Shown piece by piece: positions 1 to 10,356 of a stretch of 28,707 bases of DNA. This DNA comes from DATFMP01 sp035266845 (GTDB lineage: Bacteria; SAR324; JACQKK01). How positions within the stretch are numbered: the stretch's first letter is position 1; every line of letters begins with the position of its first letter. Location of the stretch: assembly GCA_035266845.1 (NCBI GenBank), contig DATFMP010000011.1, forward strand, positions 1 through 28,707, given 5' to 3'. The translations under genes were made by a program, and so were the position numbers. The notes under the pieces were generated by a model, which was not told the origin of the DNA, did not search any database, and saw nothing but the letters and a program-made list of their open reading frames with translations.

Positions 1-1917
1 ACCTCCACCATCACCACGCTGGTCGCCTTCGCCCCCGTCATCTTCATGCCGGGCATCGTGGGCGAGTTCATGACGTATCTGCCGCAGACGCTGATCGTGG
101 CGCTGACAGCCTCGCTATTCGTGGCGCTGGTCATCAACCCGGTGCTTTGTTCCACGATGATGACGGTGCGCCGCCGCGACCTGGGCGGCGGGGACGAGTT
201 GGCCGTGGTGGAGCGCTCGCGCATCCTGCGCAGCTATCGCCGCGTGCTGCGCTGGGCGCTGCGCTGGCGCTGGGCGGTGCTGGGCGGCACCGTGGCCACC
301 TTCGTGAGCATCCTGATGCTATATGCGGCCACCACCCTGAAACACAAGGGCGTGGAGTTCTTCCCCACCACCGAACCGCGCGTGGCCACCATCAGCCTGG
401 AGGAGCCCTCCGGCACCGCGCTGGCCGTTTCGGATCGCGCCGTGCGCACCGTGGAGGCAGCCCTGCAGCCCTTCCGCGGCAGCATGGACAACTACGTGTC
501 CAATATCGGGCAGCGCCAGGGCTTCGGCAGCGGTCAGGGTAGCTCCGCCACCACCCATCTCAGCTACCTGACCGTGGAGTTTCCGGACTGGGAGCATTGG
601 GGCAAGGACAGGCCCACGGACATTATCCGCAAGCTGCGCGACCAGATTCACAGCATGCCGGGCGTGGACGTGAAGGTGCAGCCCCAGCAGATGGGGCCGC
701 CCACCGGCGCGCCGGTGAACATCGAGGTGCGCGGGCAGGACTTCGAGCAGATGCTGGGCGTGACGGAGGAGATCAAGCGCCGCATCCGGGATGTGCCCGG
801 GCTGATCAACCTCTCGGACGACTTCGACCGCAACCGGCCCGAGATCCGCGTCGTCATCGACCGCGAGGAGGCGGCGCGCGTCGGCCTCTCCACGCGGGAC
901 ATCGCGCAGACCGTGCGCACGGCGTTCAACGGCACCAAGGTCTCCGAATACCGCGTGGGCAAGGACGAGTACGACATCGTGGTGCGCCTGGACGAGCCCT
1001 TCCGCCGCCACTCCACGGACCTGTCGCAGATTTACCTACCGACGCCCACCGGCGGCATGGTGCCGCTGAGTGAGGTGGCCGGTATCGAGACGGGCCCTGC
1101 CTACGGCTCGATCCGCCACATCAAGCTGGACCGCGTCATCACCGTCTCCGCCGATGCTGCTGAAGGCACGCCGGGGCCCGTGGTGTTGCAGAGGGTGCAG
1201 CAGCGGCTGGCGAATCTGCACCTGCCCGAGACGATCTCCCTGCAGTACACGGGCGAGAACGAGGACCGTGAGGAAGCCCAAAGCTTCCTGGAGCAGAGCT
1301 TCCTTCTGGCCTTGTTCCTGATCTTCCTGGTGCTGGTGACCCAGTTCAACTCCATCGCCACGCCGTTCATCATCATGAGCTCGGTGGTTCTATCGCTGAT
1401 GGGGGTGTTCCTGGGCCTGATGATCCACAACCAGCCCTTCAGCGTGGTGATGGGGGGCATCGGGGTGATCTCCCTGGCGGGCGTGGTGGTCAACAACGCC
1501 ATCGTGCTGATCGACTTCATCAACCAGCTTCGCAAGCGCGGCTATGCCTGTGACGACGCGGTGGTGCTGGCGGGCATGGTGCGCATGCGCCCGGTGTTCC
1601 TCACGGCGGTGACCACGGTGCTGGGGCTGATTCCCATCGCCATCGGTATGGACATCGACTTCTACCGCTGGCCCAACGTCATCGTGTTCGGCAGCGAGGG
1701 CGGCGCCTTCTGGCTGCCCATGGCCCTGGCCACCATCTACGGCCTTTCCGTGGCCACCGTGCTCACGCTGGTGATCGTGCCCGTGCTGTATTCCACCGTG
1801 GATCGCGGCAAGCTGGCGCTGGCTGCGCTGCCCGGACGCATCCGCTCGCGCTTGGCGCACCGCGGTGCCGAACTGGGCACGCCCCCCACCGCCGACGAGC
1901 CTACCGGGGACGATTGA
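1..1917 (+). CDS. RND efflux transporter, C-terminal part (5' truncated)
   Basis: This is the inner-membrane pump of a tripartite RND efflux system of the AcrB/HAE1 type, which exports substrates from periplasm or membrane using proton motive force. The frame is open from base 1, so the start lies outside the window and 638 residues are visible. What is seen is the middle membrane region, a large periplasmic loop, and then the second membrane half, with hydrophobic stretches around residues 430-540 and 580-605. The motif VNNAIVLIDF in the second half is typical of RND transmembrane regions. A short polar tail ends the protein. The stop overlaps the start of the next gene by one base (TGATG), so the two are probably translationally coupled. 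Substrate cannot be told; a hydrophobic-compound type fits better than a CusA-type metal pump, because no Met-rich motif is visible. Confidence 0.9.
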   Translation, partial: TSTITTLVAFAPVIFMPGIVGEFMTYLPQTLIVALTASLFVALVINPVLCSTMMTVRRRDLGGGDELAVVERSRILRSYRRVLRWALRWRWAVLGGTVATFVSILMLYAATTLKHKGVEFFPTTEPRVATISLEEPSGTALAVSDRAVRTVEAALQPFRGSMDNYVSNIGQRQGFGSGQGSSATTHLSYLTVEFPDWEHWGKDRPTDIIRKLRDQIHSMPGVDVKVQPQQMGPPTGAPVNIEVRGQDFEQMLGVTEEIKRRIRDVPGLINLSDDFDRNRPEIRVVIDREEAARVGLSTRDIAQTVRTAFNGTKVSEYRVGKDEYDIVVRLDEPFRRHSTDLSQIYLPTPTGGMVPLSEVAGIETGPAYGSIRHIKLDRVITVSADAAEGTPGPVVLQRVQQRLANLHLPETISLQYTGENEDREEAQSFLEQSFLLALFLIFLVLVTQFNSIATPFIIMSSVVLSLMGVFLGLMIHNQPFSVVMGGIGVISLAGVVVNNAIVLIDFINQLRKRGYACDDAVVLAGMVRMRPVFLTAVTTVLGLIPIAIGMDIDFYRWPNVIVFGSEGGAFWLPMALATIYGLSVATVLTLVIVPVLYSTVDRGKLALAALPGRIRSRLAHRGAELGTPPTADEPTGDD

Positions 1918-2720
1918 TGCCCGCGGGAGAAGCCGCCGAACTGGTACGGCCGGCCCCCGAGGCCGTTGTCCGCCCGCACGCATGGCTGCGGGCGCACTTG
2001 TGGCTGTTCCCGCCCTCGTGCCGCCAGTGTGGTCGCCTGCTGGCCCCGGTGTCGCGCGCCGCGGGTGCAACGGTTCCGCCGGCGCCGACCCACCCCTTTC
2101 TCTGCACGGCCTGTCACGCGGCGCTCCCCTGGTGGCCCGATGCGCCGGGGGAAGCCGGCAGCAGCGCTGGGGGCGATGCCGGGGCCATCGCGGGCGTGGA
2201 CCGGCTCTGGGCCGCCTGCCGGTATGCCGAGCCGATGGACGGCTGGATTCAGCGCCTCAAGTACGAGCGGCGCGATGGGCTGGTGCGCCTGCTGGCGGCC
2301 GTGCTGGACGCAGCCCCGGCGGGGCGTGTGCCCCTGGCCGACGCGCCGTTGCTGGTACCCGTGCCGCTGCACCCGTGGCGGCTGTGGCGGCGGGGCTTCA
2401 ACCAGTGCCTGCTCGTCGCGCATGCCTGGCTGCGCCGCGCCGCCGGGGAGACCGGTGCGCGCCTGGCGCCTGACGTGCTGGTGCGGCACCGCTACACGCG
2501 CCCGCAGGTGTACATGTCCGGGGCGGAGCGGCGCACGAACGTGGCCGATGCCTTCTCCCTGCACCGCAGGCTGGCGGGGCGCGAAGCGCCGCTCCGTGGC
2601 CAACGGGTGCTGCTGGTGGACGACGTGACGACCACGGGCGCCACCCTGAGCGCCTGCGCGCAGGTGCTGCGTACCGCGGGCGCGGAGCGCGTGGAGGCGC
2701 TCGTGCTGGCCCGCGTCTGA
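1917..2720 (+). CDS. comF: ComF family phosphoribosyltransferase-like protein
   Basis: This 267-residue cytoplasmic protein belongs to the ComF/GntX family, known for DNA uptake or use of external DNA in some bacteria. Near the N-terminus are paired cysteines (CRQCG, then CTACH about 30 residues later) forming the usual zinc-ribbon-like four-Cys site. Next come the family block YAEPMDGWIQRLKYERR and the block VPVPLHPWRLWRRGFNQ. The PRPP-binding loop of type I phosphoribosyltransferases, VLLVDDVTTTGAT, lies near residue 230. I chose the ATG at 1917, which overlaps the pump stop, over a TTG one codon upstream. Co-transcription with an efflux pump is probably positional rather than functional. 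The family assignment is firm; the biological role here is inferred only. Confidence 0.9.
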   Translation: MPAGEAAELVRPAPEAVVRPHAWLRAHLWLFPPSCRQCGRLLAPVSRAAGATVPPAPTHPFLCTACHAALPWWPDAPGEAGSSAGGDAGAIAGVDRLWAACRYAEPMDGWIQRLKYERRDGLVRLLAAVLDAAPAGRVPLADAPLLVPVPLHPWRLWRRGFNQCLLVAHAWLRRAAGETGARLAPDVLVRHRYTRPQVYMSGAERRTNVADAFSLHRRLAGREAPLRGQRVLLVDDVTTTGATLSACAQVLRTAGAERVEALVLARV

Positions 2721-2840
2721 GGGCCGCCTCGCAGTGCGTGTGCTGCCGGCCGGCTTTCCTGCGCGGTCGAATGCCGGTAGGCTGGAGCCTGTCCGGCCGA
2801 ATCGCACGGCCAATGCACCACCGGGGGTCCCGGAGACCGC

Positions 2841-3323
2841 ATGGGACAGTCCCGCACCCACTGGATCGTGGCGGGTGCCGCCGCGATGCTGCTGCTCAGC
2901 GCCTGCATGGGCACGGGGCACGTGGAAGCCAAGCTGACCTATCCGCCGTCCGTGCCGCAGCAGCAGCCACCCGCCGCGGAGCCGGGCGGGCTGGCACCGG
3001 AAGCGGCTGCGCCGCCGGGCGTGTACTTCCTGCACGAGGCGGACGCAGGTCTGGACGACTGCGTGTATGTGGGCGAGCGGGTGACCGGCGAGGGGCCTGC
3101 CGCCATCCGGCCCGAGGCGGAACAGGCCCGCGCGCGGGCGTTCCTGGATCTGGCCGAGCAGGCCCGCTGGATGGGTGGCAACGTGGTGCTGCTGCCCACC
3201 TTCCGCGAGGACTTCCAATCCGGGCGCGTGCTGGGCCGCGTATACCGCTGCGGTGCTGCTCAGCGGCGCGCAATCTATCAGCGGGCGGCTGCCCGGCGGC
3301 AGCTCACCGTGGTGCCCCCTTGA
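2841..3323 (+). CDS. DUF4156-like small lipoprotein
   Basis: This is a 160-residue predicted lipoprotein. The N-terminus is a typical lipoprotein signal (hydrophobic AGAAAMLLLSAC with the lipobox LSAC at about residues 19-22), followed by a Pro/Gln-rich linker. The C-terminal half contains CVYVGERVTGEG and a Gly-Asn segment MGGNVVLLP, which resemble DUF4156-type lipoproteins of gammaproteobacteria. The start at 2841 has GGAGA a few bases upstream. It is separated from comF by 120 bp, so it may have its own promoter, although none is clear. Function is unknown. Confidence 0.7.
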   Translation: MGQSRTHWIVAGAAAMLLLSACMGTGHVEAKLTYPPSVPQQQPPAAEPGGLAPEAAAPPGVYFLHEADAGLDDCVYVGERVTGEGPAAIRPEAEQARARAFLDLAEQARWMGGNVVLLPTFREDFQSGRVLGRVYRCGAAQRRAIYQRAAARRQLTVVPP

Positions 3324-3351
3324 TGCGCCGCCTGCCGGCGCCCACCGCCCC

Positions 3352-3651
3352 ATGAAGCTTCCGCTCAAGATTGGCCTGCCGCTGCTGGCCCTGCTGCTGG
3401 TGGGGCTGGCCTTCACGGACGGCCCGGCGCAGCAGTTGCTGCTGTTCGCCGCCATGGGCGTGGCGCTGTGGAGCGCGTTCAGCTTGCCGCGGCCCGCGCC
3501 ACCACCGGAAGCCCCGCTGCTGCGGCCAGTACCGGGCGAGTTCGACGAGGACGACGGAGCGGACGACCGGGTGGAGGAGAACCCGGAGGCGGAGCCCCGC
3601 ACCCCACCGATAGAGGGCCCGGAAAGAGGCGGGGGGACAGGCGCTACTTGA
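3352..3651 (+). CDS. Small hypothetical membrane protein
   Basis: This 99-residue protein has no family I recognise. The N-terminal half holds two hydrophobic segments (about residues 5-21 and 26-42) separated by a short TDGPAQ turn, so it probably forms a membrane hairpin. The C-terminal half is Pro-rich and then acidic (EFDEDDGADD), and probably disordered. It starts 29 bases after the lipoprotein stop and could share its transcript. No good ribosome binding site is visible, which lowers confidence in the start and somewhat in the gene. It converges with the VWA gene, whose stop lies 38 bases downstream. Confidence 0.5.
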   Translation: MKLPLKIGLPLLALLLVGLAFTDGPAQQLLLFAAMGVALWSAFSLPRPAPPPEAPLLRPVPGEFDEDDGADDRVEENPEAEPRTPPIEGPERGGGTGAT

Positions 3652-3688
3652 TGATGGCCACAAAGCCGAGCGGATCGGCGTGGTGCCG

Positions 3689-4897
3689 TTACAACGGCTG
3701 CACGGCCGGGGGCGGGGCCGCCTGGTGGCGCAGGAAGTTCATGGCGGCGCTGAGACCGTCCAGCGTAAGCGGGTACATGCGGTTGTCGAACAGTGAGCCG
3801 ATCAGCCGCGTGGATTCGGTGTACTGCCAGTCGTCCTGCGGCTCCGGATTCAGCCAAACCGTGTGCGGGAAGGCCTCCTTGAAGCGCGTCAGCCACACCA
3901 CGCCGGGCTCGTCGTTGAAGTGGTCCACGCTTCCCCCCACCTGCAGCAGCTCGTAGGGGCTCATGGACGCATCGCCCACGAAGATGACGCGATAGTCCCG
4001 GTTATACTTGTGCAGCACCTCGAAGGTCTTGGTCTTGCCCTCCCAGCGGTGCTCCTCGCGCCACACGTGCTCGTACACGCAGTTGTGGAAGTAGAACGTC
4101 TCCAGGTGCTTGAACTCGGTGCGGGCCGAGGAGAAGAGCTGCTCGCAGCGCTTCACGTGAGGCGTCATGGAGCCGCCGATATCGATGAAGAGCAGCACTT
4201 TGACGTTGTTGCGGCGCTGCGGGCGCATCTCCACATCGAACATGGCGCCCTTGCGGCAGGTCTCGCGGATCGTGCCGTCCACGTCCAGCTCGTCTGGCAC
4301 GCCCTCGCGGGTGAAGGTGCGCAGCCGCTTGAGCGCCATCTTGATGTTGCGCGTGTTGAGCGTCACGTTGCCGGCGAGGCTTTTGTACTGGCGCTGCTCC
4401 CACACCTTGATGGCGCGGTGCTGGCGCTGGCCCGCATCGCCCACGCGGATGCCCTCTGGATTGTAGCCGCCGCTGCCGTAGGGACTCTTGCCGCCGGTGC
4501 CGATCCACTTGTTGCCGCCGTGGTGCTCGCCATCCTGCTCGGCCAGGCGCTCCTGGAACTGCTTGAGGATCTCCTCCCAGCCGCCCAGGGCCTTGATCTG
4601 CTCGATCTCTTCCGGCGTGAACATCCGCTCCAGGTTGGCCTTGAGCCACTCCTCCGGGATATCCAGCCCGGTCAGCCCCACGAACTTCTCGGCGCCCTGA
4701 AAGAAGTGGGCGAAGGCTTTGTCGAACGGGTCGAAGAAGCGCTCGTCCTTCACCAGCGTGGAGCGCGCCAGGAAGTAGAACTCCTCCACGTCCGGGTGGA
4801 TCACGCGCTGATCCATCGCCGCCAGGAAGCTCAGGAACTCCTTGGTGGAGACGGGCACGCCCGCCTCGCGCAGGATGTAGAAGAAGTCGACGAACAT
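3689..4897 (-). CDS. VWA-domain protein, CoxE-like
   Basis: This 402-residue cytoplasmic protein is the von Willebrand A partner of a MoxR AAA+ ATPase. MoxR/VWA pairs act as chaperone-like systems that insert metals into, or remodel, target enzymes. Residues 1-120 are a mostly helical CoxE-type N-terminal region, followed by a Gly-rich linker (about 122-155). The VWA domain begins near residue 232 with VKVLLFIDIGGSM. This corresponds to the metal-ion MIDAS motif DxSxS, but Gly-241 replaces the first Ser. Later conserved strands include YRVIFVGDASMSPYEL and VVWLTRF. The start codon is the ATG at 4897, 32 bp after the AAA+ stop, so the two form an operon. The target enzyme is unknown. The pair is not adjacent to a CO dehydrogenase or RuBisCO, but a heme- or metal-rich client is plausible. 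Confidence 0.85.
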   Translation of the reverse strand: MFVDFFYILREAGVPVSTKEFLSFLAAMDQRVIHPDVEEFYFLARSTLVKDERFFDPFDKAFAHFFQGAEKFVGLTGLDIPEEWLKANLERMFTPEEIEQIKALGGWEEILKQFQERLAEQDGEHHGGNKWIGTGGKSPYGSGGYNPEGIRVGDAGQRQHRAIKVWEQRQYKSLAGNVTLNTRNIKMALKRLRTFTREGVPDELDVDGTIRETCRKGAMFDVEMRPQRRNNVKVLLFIDIGGSMTPHVKRCEQLFSSARTEFKHLETFYFHNCVYEHVWREEHRWEGKTKTFEVLHKYNRDYRVIFVGDASMSPYELLQVGGSVDHFNDEPGVVWLTRFKEAFPHTVWLNPEPQDDWQYTESTRLIGSLFDNRMYPLTLDGLSAAMNFLRHQAAPPPAVQPL

Positions 4898-4929
4898 GCA
4901 CGCACCCGGTGGGGGCGAAGCCGGTGCGC

Positions 4930-5778
<849 letters not shown>

Positions 5779-6065
5779 GCCCGTGAGGCCAGCAGAAGGA
5801 GTGGCGTATCGCCCGGCCGGTGCCGCACCATCCAAGACCGTCGGCCATCGCGGCCAACCGATGGTATGCGCCCCGGGCGTGCATCCCGCAAGTGAATTCC
5901 CGGCGGGCCAGGAGGCGGAGTGATGCCCGCCGCGCCTGTGCGCCGCTCGTACCAATCTCTACGGATAACACGCGCACTGGCGCGCGGCAAGAAACCGCAT
6001 CCGTGCGTCGAGGCCCGGCCCGGCCCGCACGGCGGGCGTGCCGGGCGACCGGTGCAAGCCGCGCA

Positions 6066-6093
6066 TTGACAGTGCAAAACGGCGCATGATAGG
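6066..6093 (+). promoter_or_regulatory. Candidate sigma-70 promoter for the ATP synthase operon
   Basis: A perfect -35 hexamer TTGACA lies at 6066-6071. Sixteen bases later comes a weak -10 candidate, GATAGG, within an AT-richer patch. A short palindrome (ATAGG-AC-CCTAT) overlaps the -10 region. If correct, the operon has a leader of about 230 nt. This is inferred from sequence only. Confidence 0.4.
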
Positions 6094-6114
6094 ACCCTAT
6101 GTTTCCTAAGCTTA

Positions 6115-6136
6115 ATGCGGCTGGAACAGACCGCAT
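6115..6136 (+). other. Leader hairpin upstream of ATP synthase genes
   Basis: ATGCGGCTG pairs with CAG-A-CCGCAT around a GAA loop: nine base pairs with one bulged A. It is not followed by a T-run, so it is not an intrinsic terminator. It may affect leader stability or translation, but no known riboswitch or leader class was recognised. Confidence 0.4.
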
Positions 6137-6333
6137 GCGCCCGGTGCTGACCCATCGGCGCTGCTGCAGACCGATCGGGGAGGAGCCGGGGCCCGCGGAG
6201 GGCCATCGCGCACCGACTTGGTTTGTCCGCCGGGTTCCCGTCGTGCAATGGTTTCCGACACGACTTCGCAGCGCGCATGAATTATCAGGCCTCGCCGCAC
6301 CTCATCAGGTTCTTCGATTTCGATCTGCTCCAC

Positions 6334-6747
6334 ATGGAGCTGAACACGCCCCTGTACACCCTGGCGCTGGTGCTGGTGGTGATGTTCCTGATGAACAAGC
6401 TGCTCTTCCGCCCCGTGCTGCAGACGCTGGCGAACCGCGCCAAGCTGATGCAGTCCCTGCAGAACGCCGCGGTCGGTCATCGCGAGCAGATGGACCGGCT
6501 GAACCAGGACTATGAATCGCGGCTGGCCGAGGTGCGGGCGGAGGTCGCGCGTGTGCGGGCCGAGAGCAGCCGGGAGACGCAGCGGGAAGTGAATGCCATC
6601 CTCGAGCAGGCCCATAAGGAGGCCCAGGCCGACTTCGAGTCGGCCCTGGCGGACCTGCAGCAGCAGGTCGAAGCGGCCAAGCGCGAATTGAGCGCGGCGT
6701 CCCAACGCCTCGCGGAACAGACGACCAATCGGATTCTGCACGTATGA
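6334..6747 (+). CDS. atpF': F-type ATP synthase peripheral stalk subunit b'
   Basis: This is the first of two b-type stator subunits. It has a single N-terminal membrane helix (about residues 5-25, LYTLALVLVVMFLMNKLLF) followed by a long charged coiled coil to the C-terminus, which holds F1 stationary against the rotor. Length is 137 residues from the ATG at 6334, chosen because MELNTPLYT matches the usual b' N-terminus. No clear Shine-Dalgarno precedes it. An upstream ATG at 6277 would add 19 residues and cannot be excluded. The stop overlaps the next gene's start by four bases (ATGA). Tandem b' and b subunits are typical of alphaproteobacteria, deltaproteobacteria and photosynthetic bacteria rather than the standard gammaproteobacterial operon. 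Confidence 0.85.
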   Translation: MELNTPLYTLALVLVVMFLMNKLLFRPVLQTLANRAKLMQSLQNAAVGHREQMDRLNQDYESRLAEVRAEVARVRAESSRETQREVNAILEQAHKEAQADFESALADLQQQVEAAKRELSAASQRLAEQTTNRILHV

Positions 6748-7346
6748 TTGCAAAGCGGTGGAGCCGCACCGCCCTCGCCCTGGCCGGGTGGGGGGTGGGC
6801 GCGGCCCTGGCGGCCCAGCTTGTCGCCGGCACGGCCTGGGCGGCGGAGGAAGGTGCGGGTGGCGGCGATCCCTGGCGGGCGCTGTTGTGGAAGGCGGTCA
6901 ACTTCGTCGCGTTGGTGGTCATCCTCTGGTACTTCGGCCGCAAGCCGGTGCGCAGCGTGCTGAGCAACGCCGCCCAGCAGACCTGGGGCGAGCTGGACCT
7001 GCAGCGCCGCATCGCGCGGGAAGCCGAAGAAGCGCTCACCGAGCAGCGCAGCCGCATTGAGCAGCTTCAGTCCGAACTGGAACGCATGCTCGGGGAAGCC
7101 CGGGATGAGGCGCGCCAGGAGCACGCCCGCTTGATCGAGGAAGCCCGTGTCCATGCCGAGCGCATCAAAGGCGCCGTGCAGATGCAGACCGAGCACGAGA
7201 TGAACAAGGCCCGCAAGGAACTGCAGGTGGAATTGGCCGAGCAGACCGTGCGCCTTGCCGAGCAGATGATCGGCCAGCGCCTGGATGACGGCAGCCGACA
7301 ACGCCTTACGTCCCAGGCCATCGATCAGCTGGGGGCCGCCCGATGA
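6744..7346 (+). CDS. atpF: F-type ATP synthase subunit b
   Basis: This is the second stator subunit, 200 residues. Unlike a textbook b subunit it begins with a signal-like hydrophobic segment (about residues 9-32, ending in GTAWAAEE). A second membrane helix follows at about 48-64 (VNFVALVVILWYFGRKPV), and then a long coiled coil to the end. An N-terminal extension of this kind is known for b subunits of deltaproteobacterial ATP synthases; whether it is cleaved is unknown. Both ends overlap neighbours by four bases (ATGA), so translational coupling with b' and delta is likely. Confidence 0.9.
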   Translation: MIAKRWSRTALALAGWGVGAALAAQLVAGTAWAAEEGAGGGDPWRALLWKAVNFVALVVILWYFGRKPVRSVLSNAAQQTWGELDLQRRIAREAEEALTEQRSRIEQLQSELERMLGEARDEARQEHARLIEEARVHAERIKGAVQMQTEHEMNKARKELQVELAEQTVRLAEQMIGQRLDDGSRQRLTSQAIDQLGAAR

Positions 7347-7879
7347 GCGTTATCGCACGAAGGTATGCCCAGGCGCTGATGAACCTGGCCGTCAAGGCCA
7401 AGGCCGTGGAGCCCACCGCCGCCGGTCTGGACGAGGTGGCGGACAGCGTGGCCGGCTCGCCCGAGCTGCAGGCCCTGCTGGAAGAGCCCAAGGTGGCGCT
7501 GGCGGACAAGGAAGCGGTGATCGTGGCCCTGCTGGACAAGACCCAGGCGCCGACCCTGGTGGCCACCTTCGTGCGCTTCATCACGCGCAAGCGCCGCGCC
7601 GGCCTGCTGGACGATATCCGCAGCGAATTCCACGACCTTGCCGACGAGCGCATGGGCCGCGCCAGCGCGGACGTGACGGTGGCCTCGGCCCTCAGCACCG
7701 ATCAGGAACAGGCCCTGCGGGAGCGTCTGCAGGCGCTCTCCGGCAAGGAGATCAAGCTGCGGGTACAGATCGACCCGGGTATCCTGGGGGGCGTCGTGGC
7801 GCGCATTGGCAGCACCGTATGGGATGGCAGCCTGCGCAACCAGCTGACCCAGATTCATCAATCCATCGCCCAGGGGTAA
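7343..7879 (+). CDS. atpH: F-type ATP synthase subunit delta
   Basis: This 178-residue F1 delta subunit links the b/b' stalk to the top of the alpha3beta3 head. It starts with the family-typical SVIARRYAQALMNLA. It ends with the conserved C-terminal block in which a Gly-rich turn (DPGILGGVVARIGSTVWDGS) precedes LRNQL. The start at 7343 overlaps the b stop by four bases. Thirty-three bases separate it from alpha. Length and conserved ends match the family, so the call is secure. Confidence 0.95.
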   Translation: MSVIARRYAQALMNLAVKAKAVEPTAAGLDEVADSVAGSPELQALLEEPKVALADKEAVIVALLDKTQAPTLVATFVRFITRKRRAGLLDDIRSEFHDLADERMGRASADVTVASALSTDQEQALRERLQALSGKEIKLRVQIDPGILGGVVARIGSTVWDGSLRNQLTQIHQSIAQG

Positions 7880-7912
7880 TCCCCGGCATCAGCCAGAGAC
7901 AACGGATCCGCA

Positions 7913-9421
<1,509 letters not shown>

Positions 9422-9442
9422 CGCGAGCGCAGCCCCCGACCC

Positions 9443-10321
9443 ATGGCGACCCTGCGAGACATCCGCCGGCGCATTGGCAGCGTCGGCAACACGATGCAGA
9501 TCACCAACGCCATGAAAATGGTGTCCACGGCCAAGCTGAACCGTGCGCAAACGGCTGTGCGCGCGGCGCAGCCCTATGCCGAGGTGCTGCGGCAGATGGT
9601 GACCTCCATTTCCGCCGGCCTTACCGGCGATGACCATCCGCTCTTGACGCGGCGCGAGGGCGGCAAGACCCTCGTCGTGCTCTTCACCTCCGACCGCGGC
9701 TTGTGCGGTGCGTTCAATGCGAACCTCAACAAGCTGCTGCTGCGCCAGTTGATGGGCAACGCCCAGATGACCGACCCGGAGCTGATCGTGTTTGGGCGAC
9801 AGGGCAACGAGTTCTTCCGGCGCCGTGGCTATACCATCCGCCAGTCGATCCTGAACGCGGTGGAGGCAGAGAAGGCGGGGCACATCCGCAAGGTTCTCAG
9901 CGCGTCGCGCGAGCAGTTTATCGCGGGCGACGTGGGGCGCGTGTTCCTGGCGTACAATCACTTCAACAGCGCGATCAACCAGGAGCCGCGCGTGGTGCAG
10001 CTGCTGCCCATCGAGCCGCCCGCTGCAGCGGAGGGCGAGCCGGCCGCCGCAGCGTCGCGCGATCAGCGGGAGACACTGTTCGAGCCCTCCCGCGAGGCGG
10101 TGCTGGATCAGCTGCTGCCCAACTACCTGGAGAATCAGTGCTTCCTGGCCCACCTGAACACCGAGGCGGGGGAGCACGGAGCGCGCATGGTTTCCATGGA
10201 TGGGGCCACCCGCAACGCCGGCGAGATGATCAAGCGCCTCACGCTGCAGATGAACAAGGCGCGCCAAGCAGCAATTACCAAAGAACTGATTGAAATCGTA
10301 AACGGGGCGCAGGCCCTTTGA
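9443..10321 (+). CDS. atpG: F-type ATP synthase subunit gamma
   Basis: This is the rotor shaft subunit of F1, 292 residues. The N-terminal helix carries the strongly conserved RRIGSVGNTMQITNAMKMVS, which inserts in the alpha3beta3 cavity. The C-terminal helix has the conserved MVSMDGATRNAGEMI and ends in TKELIEIVNGAQAL. A conserved TSDRGLCGAFN block is near residue 80. A short Ala/Glu-rich insert lies around residues 191-206 (EPPAAAEGEPAAAASRDQRE). The gap to beta is 35 bases. Family call is secure. Confidence 0.96.
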   Translation: MATLRDIRRRIGSVGNTMQITNAMKMVSTAKLNRAQTAVRAAQPYAEVLRQMVTSISAGLTGDDHPLLTRREGGKTLVVLFTSDRGLCGAFNANLNKLLLRQLMGNAQMTDPELIVFGRQGNEFFRRRGYTIRQSILNAVEAEKAGHIRKVLSASREQFIAGDVGRVFLAYNHFNSAINQEPRVVQLLPIEPPAAAEGEPAAAASRDQRETLFEPSREAVLDQLLPNYLENQCFLAHLNTEAGEHGARMVSMDGATRNAGEMIKRLTLQMNKARQAAITKELIEIVNGAQAL

Positions 10322-10356
10322 TGGTCGCAAGACCCCTCTCTTCGAGGTTGTGATCG

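Larger units (their letters stand above)
5779..6333. other. Intergenic region between moxR and ATP synthase operon
   Basis: This stretch of about 555 bases has no convincing gene. Reading frames crossing it show no conserved features or ribosome binding sites. It must hold the divergent promoters for the minus-strand moxR/VWA pair and for the plus-strand ATP synthase operon. The only promoter-like signal I can support is at 6066-6093, followed by a leader hairpin at 6115-6136. Confidence 0.5.

Noticed and set aside
3685..3698. Short palindrome GCCGTT-AC-AACGGC at the VWA stop codon as a terminator
   Set aside because: The stem is short with a two-base loop, overlaps the stop codon and is not followed by a T-run.
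1737..3896. Very long minus-strand open frame (719 codons) opposite comF and the lipoprotein
   Set aside because: The plus-strand genes have clear families. The long antisense frame reflects GC-rich codon bias and contains only Arg/Gly/Ala/Pro-rich sequence.
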